From UBA11524 sp963642705 (GTDB lineage Bacteria; Bacillota; Clostridia; Christensenellales; Aristaeellaceae): a stretch of DNA of 14,374 bases. The position numbers and the translations under genes were made by a program. Every line of letters starts with the position of its first letter. Position 1 is the stretch's first letter. The notes under the pieces are model-generated. The model searched no databases. It was given only the letters and a program-made list of their open reading frames with translations, and was not told the origin of the DNA. This document shows, piece after piece, positions 11,319 to 14,374 of this stretch. The stretch lies in the NCBI GenBank assembly GCA_963642705.1, contig CAVIHU010000044.1, positions 1 to 14,374 on the forward strand, read 5' to 3'.

Positions 11319-13571
11319 TCATTCATCGTTAAACGAGTTGATTTTAAACATCTCCGCCATTTCCTGCAGGCGCTCGCGCAGCGTTGTGTAGCGGTGCAGG
11401 ACATAGTCATTCTCGACCATCCGCTGCATCGTGTCCCTTCTTCCGACAATCACCACGAGCTTGCGTGCACGCGTCAGTGCGGTATAGAACAGGTTGCGCG
11501 TCAGCAGCTTGTCGGGTCCCGATACGACCGGCATAATCACCGCCGGAAACTCGCTGCCCTGACTCTTATGCACCGACAGGCAGTACGCCAGGTCGAGATC
11601 CTCCAAATCTGCCGCCTTGTACACGGCATCCTTGTCATCATCAAAGCGGACCGTCAGGCTGTGCTCCTCGCTATCCACCTCAGTCACAAAGCCGACATCG
11701 CCGTTAAACACGCCTCCGCCCTGCTCCCAACCAAAATTCGTCCGACGCTGCCACGCCATCTCGTAATTATTGCGCATCTGAATGACCTTATCGCCCTCGC
11801 GGAAGGTCGTATCGCCGCGCATCAGCTCTCTTTTGCCGCGCTCCTTCGGATTCAGCGCCTGCTGCAGGCGCGTGTTGAGCACCTGCACGCCGCAATCGCC
11901 CTTCTTCATCGGCGCGAGCACCTGCATTTCGCGGACGGTGCGCTGCCGCCAGTCATCGCCATAATGCAGGAATTTCGGCAGCCGCTGCGTCATGAGCGCG
12001 ACAATCGATTCTGCCGCACGAACGGGACTATCCTGCTGCTCGAAGAAGAAATCCGTGTTCTTCTCGTTGCAAAGCGGCATTTGTCCCTCATTGATGCGGT
12101 GCGCGTTCGTGACAATCCGGCTCGTTTCCGACTGGCGAAAAATGTCCGTCAGGTGGATGAACGGCACGGCATGGCTCGCGAGAATGTCGCCCAGCACGTT
12201 ACCCGCCCCGACAGACGGCAGCTGGTCTGTATCGCCGACAAGAATCAGCCTCGTGCCCGGCTCGACCGCCCGCAGGAAGGAGCACATCAGCATCAGATCC
12301 ACCATGGACATCTCATCTGCAATAATGCAGTCCGCCTCAATGGGGTTATTCTCATCGCGGTTGAAAAATCCATCCTCGCCGCCGTACTCCAGCAGGCGGT
12401 GAATCGTCTTCGCCTCGCTGCCGGTCGCCTCGGTCATACGCTTCGCGGCGCGTCCTGTCGGCGCGCAGAGCGCCACATTCACACTGTTGGCGGATAAAAG
12501 CGAAATGATGCACTCGATAATGGTCGTCTTGCCCGTGCCCGGACCGCCCGTGATAACAAGCAGCTCCTTGCGCAGCGCCATCAGAATCGCTTCACGCTGA
12601 TGCGGGCTGAAGGTAATGCCGCGCCGCCGCTCAAACTGGTCAATCTGCGCGTCCAGATCGCCGCCGCAGGGCATGACCGGCGTTTTCAGCAGCTCGCACA
12701 GACGGTTTGCCACCTCACGCTCCGCGTTGTCGTACATCGGAAGATACACGCGCACCTCGCCGTCCGCGCCGGAAACGCACAGCCTTCTGCTCAGCTGCAT
12801 GCGCTTGAGCTGATGCGCCGTCAGTTCTTCCGATACGTTTAACATTTCAGCGCTTGTGTTCACAAGCTCCCGCTCCGGCAGAAAGACATGTCCGTTCTGC
12901 GCCGCCTGCTCCTTCAATATATACTTGATAGCCGAGCAGATGCGGTTGTCGCTGTCCGGCGGAATGCCGATCGCCGCACCGATGGTGTCCGCCGTCTTGA
13001 AGCCAACGCCGTCAATATCCTCGCACAGCTGATACGGATTTCCGCGGATGACAGCCTGCGTGCGCGTGCCATAGGTTTTGCTGATTTTCATCGCCAGCGC
13101 CGCCGAAATGCCGTACGTCTGAAGAAAAACCATCGCTTCACGCGTTTCTCGGTGCTCCTGATACGACTGGACAATCTGCCGCCAGCGCTTTTTGCCCATG
13201 CCGTGCACTTCCTGCAAGCGTTCTGGGTGCTCGTCCATGATTCGCAGCGTATCCTCGCCGAAGTGAGCGACAATGTCCTTCGCCGTCTTCATGCCGATTC
13301 CTTCAACCGGTCCGTGAGCGAGGTACTGGATGATGCCCTGAATTGTCGAAGGCTGCTTGAGCGTCACCTGCTGACATTTCAACTGCTGACCGTACTGCGG
13401 ATGCGCCACCCATTCGCCGGAGAACACGCCCGTTTCGCCTGCGGACAGCATCGGCATCGTCCCGACGACCGTCACCTCATCGCCATCCGTCCGCCGCACC
13501 GATGCCACAGTATAGCCGTTCTGCGTATTGCGGAAGATGACACCTTCCACGGTTCCTTCGACCTGCTCCAC
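11319..13571 (-). CDS. recD2: RecD2-type ATP-dependent 5'-3' DNA helicase
   Basis: The 750-aa superfamily 1B helicase has the long N-terminal extension (about 320 residues) that marks RecD2, which acts without RecBC. The extension contains an OB-like start (VEGTVEGVIFRNTQNGYTVASV) and helix-hairpin-helix segments (about 85-195). Helicase motifs: Walker A GGPGTGKT (342-349), motif Ia CAPTGRAAKRM, Walker B IIADEMSMVD (416-425), motif III LVGDTDQLPSVGAGNVL (444-460), motif V LSVHKSQGSEFPAV and motif VI YTALTRARKLVVIVG near the end. Family members act in replication-fork repair and mismatch-linked processes. The start is GTG at 13571, supported by a G-rich site (AAGGGGGGG) 7 nt upstream. Length is usual. 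It is the first gene of the unit with the two GNAT genes. Confidence 0.95.
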   Translation of the reverse strand: MEQVEGTVEGVIFRNTQNGYTVASVRRTDGDEVTVVGTMPMLSAGETGVFSGEWVAHPQYGQQLKCQQVTLKQPSTIQGIIQYLAHGPVEGIGMKTAKDIVAHFGEDTLRIMDEHPERLQEVHGMGKKRWRQIVQSYQEHRETREAMVFLQTYGISAALAMKISKTYGTRTQAVIRGNPYQLCEDIDGVGFKTADTIGAAIGIPPDSDNRICSAIKYILKEQAAQNGHVFLPERELVNTSAEMLNVSEELTAHQLKRMQLSRRLCVSGADGEVRVYLPMYDNAEREVANRLCELLKTPVMPCGGDLDAQIDQFERRRGITFSPHQREAILMALRKELLVITGGPGTGKTTIIECIISLLSANSVNVALCAPTGRAAKRMTEATGSEAKTIHRLLEYGGEDGFFNRDENNPIEADCIIADEMSMVDLMLMCSFLRAVEPGTRLILVGDTDQLPSVGAGNVLGDILASHAVPFIHLTDIFRQSETSRIVTNAHRINEGQMPLCNEKNTDFFFEQQDSPVRAAESIVALMTQRLPKFLHYGDDWRQRTVREMQVLAPMKKGDCGVQVLNTRLQQALNPKERGKRELMRGDTTFREGDKVIQMRNNYEMAWQRRTNFGWEQGGGVFNGDVGFVTEVDSEEHSLTVRFDDDKDAVYKAADLEDLDLAYCLSVHKSQGSEFPAVIMPVVSGPDKLLTRNLFYTALTRARKLVVIVGRRDTMQRMVENDYVLHRYTTLRERLQEMAEMFKINSFNDE

Positions 13572-13608
13572 ATGTCCGCCCCCCCTTCTCCGCCAATCAG
13601 CATCTTAC

Positions 13609-13614
13609 AGTATA
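13609..13614 (-). promoter_or_regulatory. Probable -10 box of the recD2 promoter
   Basis: TATACT on the minus strand is preceded by TGA, close to an extended -10 element, 37 bp before the recD2 GTG. At the expected distance upstream the -35 reads TTTCAT, a poor match. Start-site position near 13602 is an estimate. Confidence 0.5.
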
Positions 13615-14076
13615 TCATGAATCGCGAAAAAATGAAATGGAAATTTCAGCAGCGCCACGGAAATCAATTTTCGGAATACTTATTCGCTTGGCATAGAAAT
13701 GTTCGCAAAATATTCCGTTTTTTGCGGATCCAATCCGCCATCCGACGGCTTACACACCCGTGAAGGAAGAAAGAATGTATGACTATGCACAAAATTGATT
13801 TCCTTGCAGCAGCGCCGTCAGCATCGATCCGAATGCAAAACGAAACAGATTCGTCCAACTCGCAGACCAAAGCAGCCACTTCCAATGCGCAAAATGCAGT
13901 TTCCCTTCCAAAACGAAAGAAATTCTTCCGCGGCCTTATCGCAACCTGGACGGCAACGCCGTGAACGTCATCAAAAGCTGCTCGAGTAACACCATTTTTC
14001 TCTGAAAAAGCAGTAACGCGTGATTCCATTATTGATGTCAGGATCCGAGCATTTCCATTCAAGCCACCGCAATTGC
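13615..14076. other. Largely gene-free spacer between recD2 and the tRNA-Ser terminator
   Basis: This stretch of about 460 bp holds no gene I can recognise. It contains a long imperfect hairpin, about 10 pairs, between CGGAATA (13672-13678) and TATTCCG (13711-13717), and a 6-bp palindrome GCGGAT-CCA-ATCCGC (13724-13738). It also contains a plus-strand reading frame, 13779-13964 (61 codons, MTMHKIDFLAAAP...). A GGAAG precedes the ATG by about 9 nt, but no familiar domain is visible. The product, if real, would be Ser/Thr/Asn-rich with a basic end (PKRKKFF). I treat that frame as unproven. Confidence 0.5.
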
Positions 14077-14122
14077 AAAAAAAGAAAAGCACTCAAGCTC
14101 TTTGTTTCAAGAACCTGAGCAC
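14077..14122 (-). terminator. Intrinsic terminator of tRNA-Ser
   Basis: The minus-strand stem is about 14 pairs with several G-U pairs: GTGCTCAGGTTCTT (14122-14109) with AAGAGCTTGAGTGC (14102-14089), loop GAAACA. A TTTTCTTTTTTT tract (14088-14077) follows. It starts 11 bp past the tRNA 3' end, so the tRNA is transcribed alone. Confidence 0.85.
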
Positions 14123-14133
14123 CATCACAAGTG

Positions 14134-14221
14134 CGGAGAGTTAGGGATTCGAACCCTAGGTGGGGTATAAGCCCACACACGATTTCCAGTCGTGCGCCTT
14201 AGACCACTCAGCCAACTCTCC
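14134..14221 (-). tRNA. tRNA-Ser(GGA)
   Basis: A class II tRNA of 88 nt on the minus strand. The 7-bp acceptor stem pairs GGAGAGT with ACTCTCC, discriminator G. The anticodon stem CACGA/TCGTG holds the loop CTGGAAA, so the anticodon is GGA and reads UCC and UCU. The long variable arm GTGGG/CCCAC and the T arm with GGTTCGAATCC complete a serine tRNA. The genome does not encode a full 3' CCA (CAC follows the discriminator), so CCA must be added after transcription. Confidence 0.97.
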
Positions 14222-14233
14222 ATCTTCAATTGT

Positions 14234-14255
14234 GTTGCGATCAGTCATTCGCAAC
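14234..14255. repeat. Perfect 7-bp inverted repeat at the tRNA transcription start
   Basis: GTTGCGA and TCGCAAC are separated by 8 bases, between the promoter and the tRNA-Ser 5' end. The predicted start site falls at its outer edge, so the primary transcript would open with this hairpin. It could guide 5' processing or act as a binding site. Confidence 0.6.
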
Positions 14256-14261
14256 GTCACT

Positions 14262-14290
14262 ATTATATTACAATTCGAGGCACTTGTCAA
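14262..14290 (-). promoter_or_regulatory. Perfect-consensus sigma-A promoter of tRNA-Ser
   Basis: TTGACA (14290-14285), a 17-bp spacer and TATAAT (14267-14262) on the minus strand match the sigma-A consensus at all twelve positions. It lies 41 bp upstream of the tRNA. The outer 84 bp of the window (14291-14374) show nothing else I can name. Confidence 0.93.
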
Positions 14291-14374
14291 GAGGCGATTT
14301 GAAATTTTCCACGGCTGTCTCTGTGTTGTAAAGAGATATGACCCATGGAAGCAAAATCGATATGGCACATGCGT

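Noticed and set aside
11394..12497. Long plus-strand frame (367 codons) opposite recD2, and similar frames opposite lysC, sepF and the adaptor
   Set aside because: These are antisense shadows of GC-rich coding DNA. They have Arg/His/Ala-rich low-quality translations and no domain or ribosome-site support, while the opposite strand encodes clear proteins.
13664..14092. 142-codon minus-strand frame between the tRNA and recD2
   Set aside because: Its start (MLFFFCNC) is a translation of the tRNA terminator T tract, it has no ribosome site, and the composition shows no recognisable domain.
14156..14368. Minus-strand 70-codon frame containing GELAEWSKAHDWKS
   Set aside because: This is the well-known false translation of a serine tRNA; the frame runs straight through the tRNA-Ser gene.
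1..14374. CRISPR array, prophage, insertion sequence or toxin-antitoxin system
   Set aside because: No regularly spaced direct repeats, transposase or integrase motifs, or paired small toxin-antitoxin genes were seen. The repeats found lie inside coding sequence or are short hairpins.

Overview
The window looks like chromosomal DNA of a fairly GC-rich member of the Firmicutes, class Clostridia, most likely close to Oscillospiraceae or Butyricicoccaceae. The evidence is the ylmE-sepF-ylmG-ylmH-divIVA gene order, purine-rich Shine-Dalgarno sites in front of most genes, the clostridial style of the aspartate kinase, and sigma-A type promoters. The taxon is inferred, not proven. Every gene I can support lies on the minus strand, so transcription runs from high to low coordinates.

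In transcription order: (1) A tRNA-Ser(GGA) gene at 14134-14221 has a perfect-consensus promoter and its own terminator. (2) A mostly empty stretch of about 0.5 kb carries the recD2 promoter. (3) recD2 (helicase) and two related GNAT acetyltransferase genes form a tightly packed unit, 13571-10239. (4) lysC (aspartate kinase) has its own strong promoter and a structured leader of about 110 nt. (5) A promoter partly buried in the lysC terminator hairpin starts a long cluster. It begins with a small RsbW/SpoIIAB-like protein that lacks the usual ATP-binding motifs. A SigB/F/G-type sigma factor follows, joined to it by an ATGA overlap, and then a membrane-anchored HlyD-like adaptor with an unusual repeat-rich cytoplasmic head. 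(6) After a 274-bp gap come ylmE (PLP-binding YggS family), sepF (very long), ylmG (YggT family), ylmH (S4-domain RNA-binding protein) and divIVA. (7) A strong intrinsic terminator lies just before the ribosome-binding site of rqcH, the last gene, which has its own terminator at the left edge.

Two functional themes meet in the last cluster. One is Z-ring and cell-pole organisation (SepF, YlmG, DivIVA). The other is ribosome-associated quality control: RqcH adds C-terminal alanine tails to stalled nascent chains, and YlmH has been reported to act in the same pathway. In Bacillus subtilis the sporulation sigma gene sigG sits upstream of the ylm-sepF-divIVA cluster. Here the same neighbourhood holds a sigma gene of that family paired with a divergent anti-sigma-like gene.

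The features most worth follow-up are the apparently ATP-site-less anti-sigma partner, the 432-aa SepF with a prion-like linker of about 260 residues, the D-x-x-G-x-P-I repeats in the adaptor's cytoplasmic head, and the terminator/attenuator that gates rqcH. No CRISPR array, intact insertion sequence, phage gene or defence system was seen.
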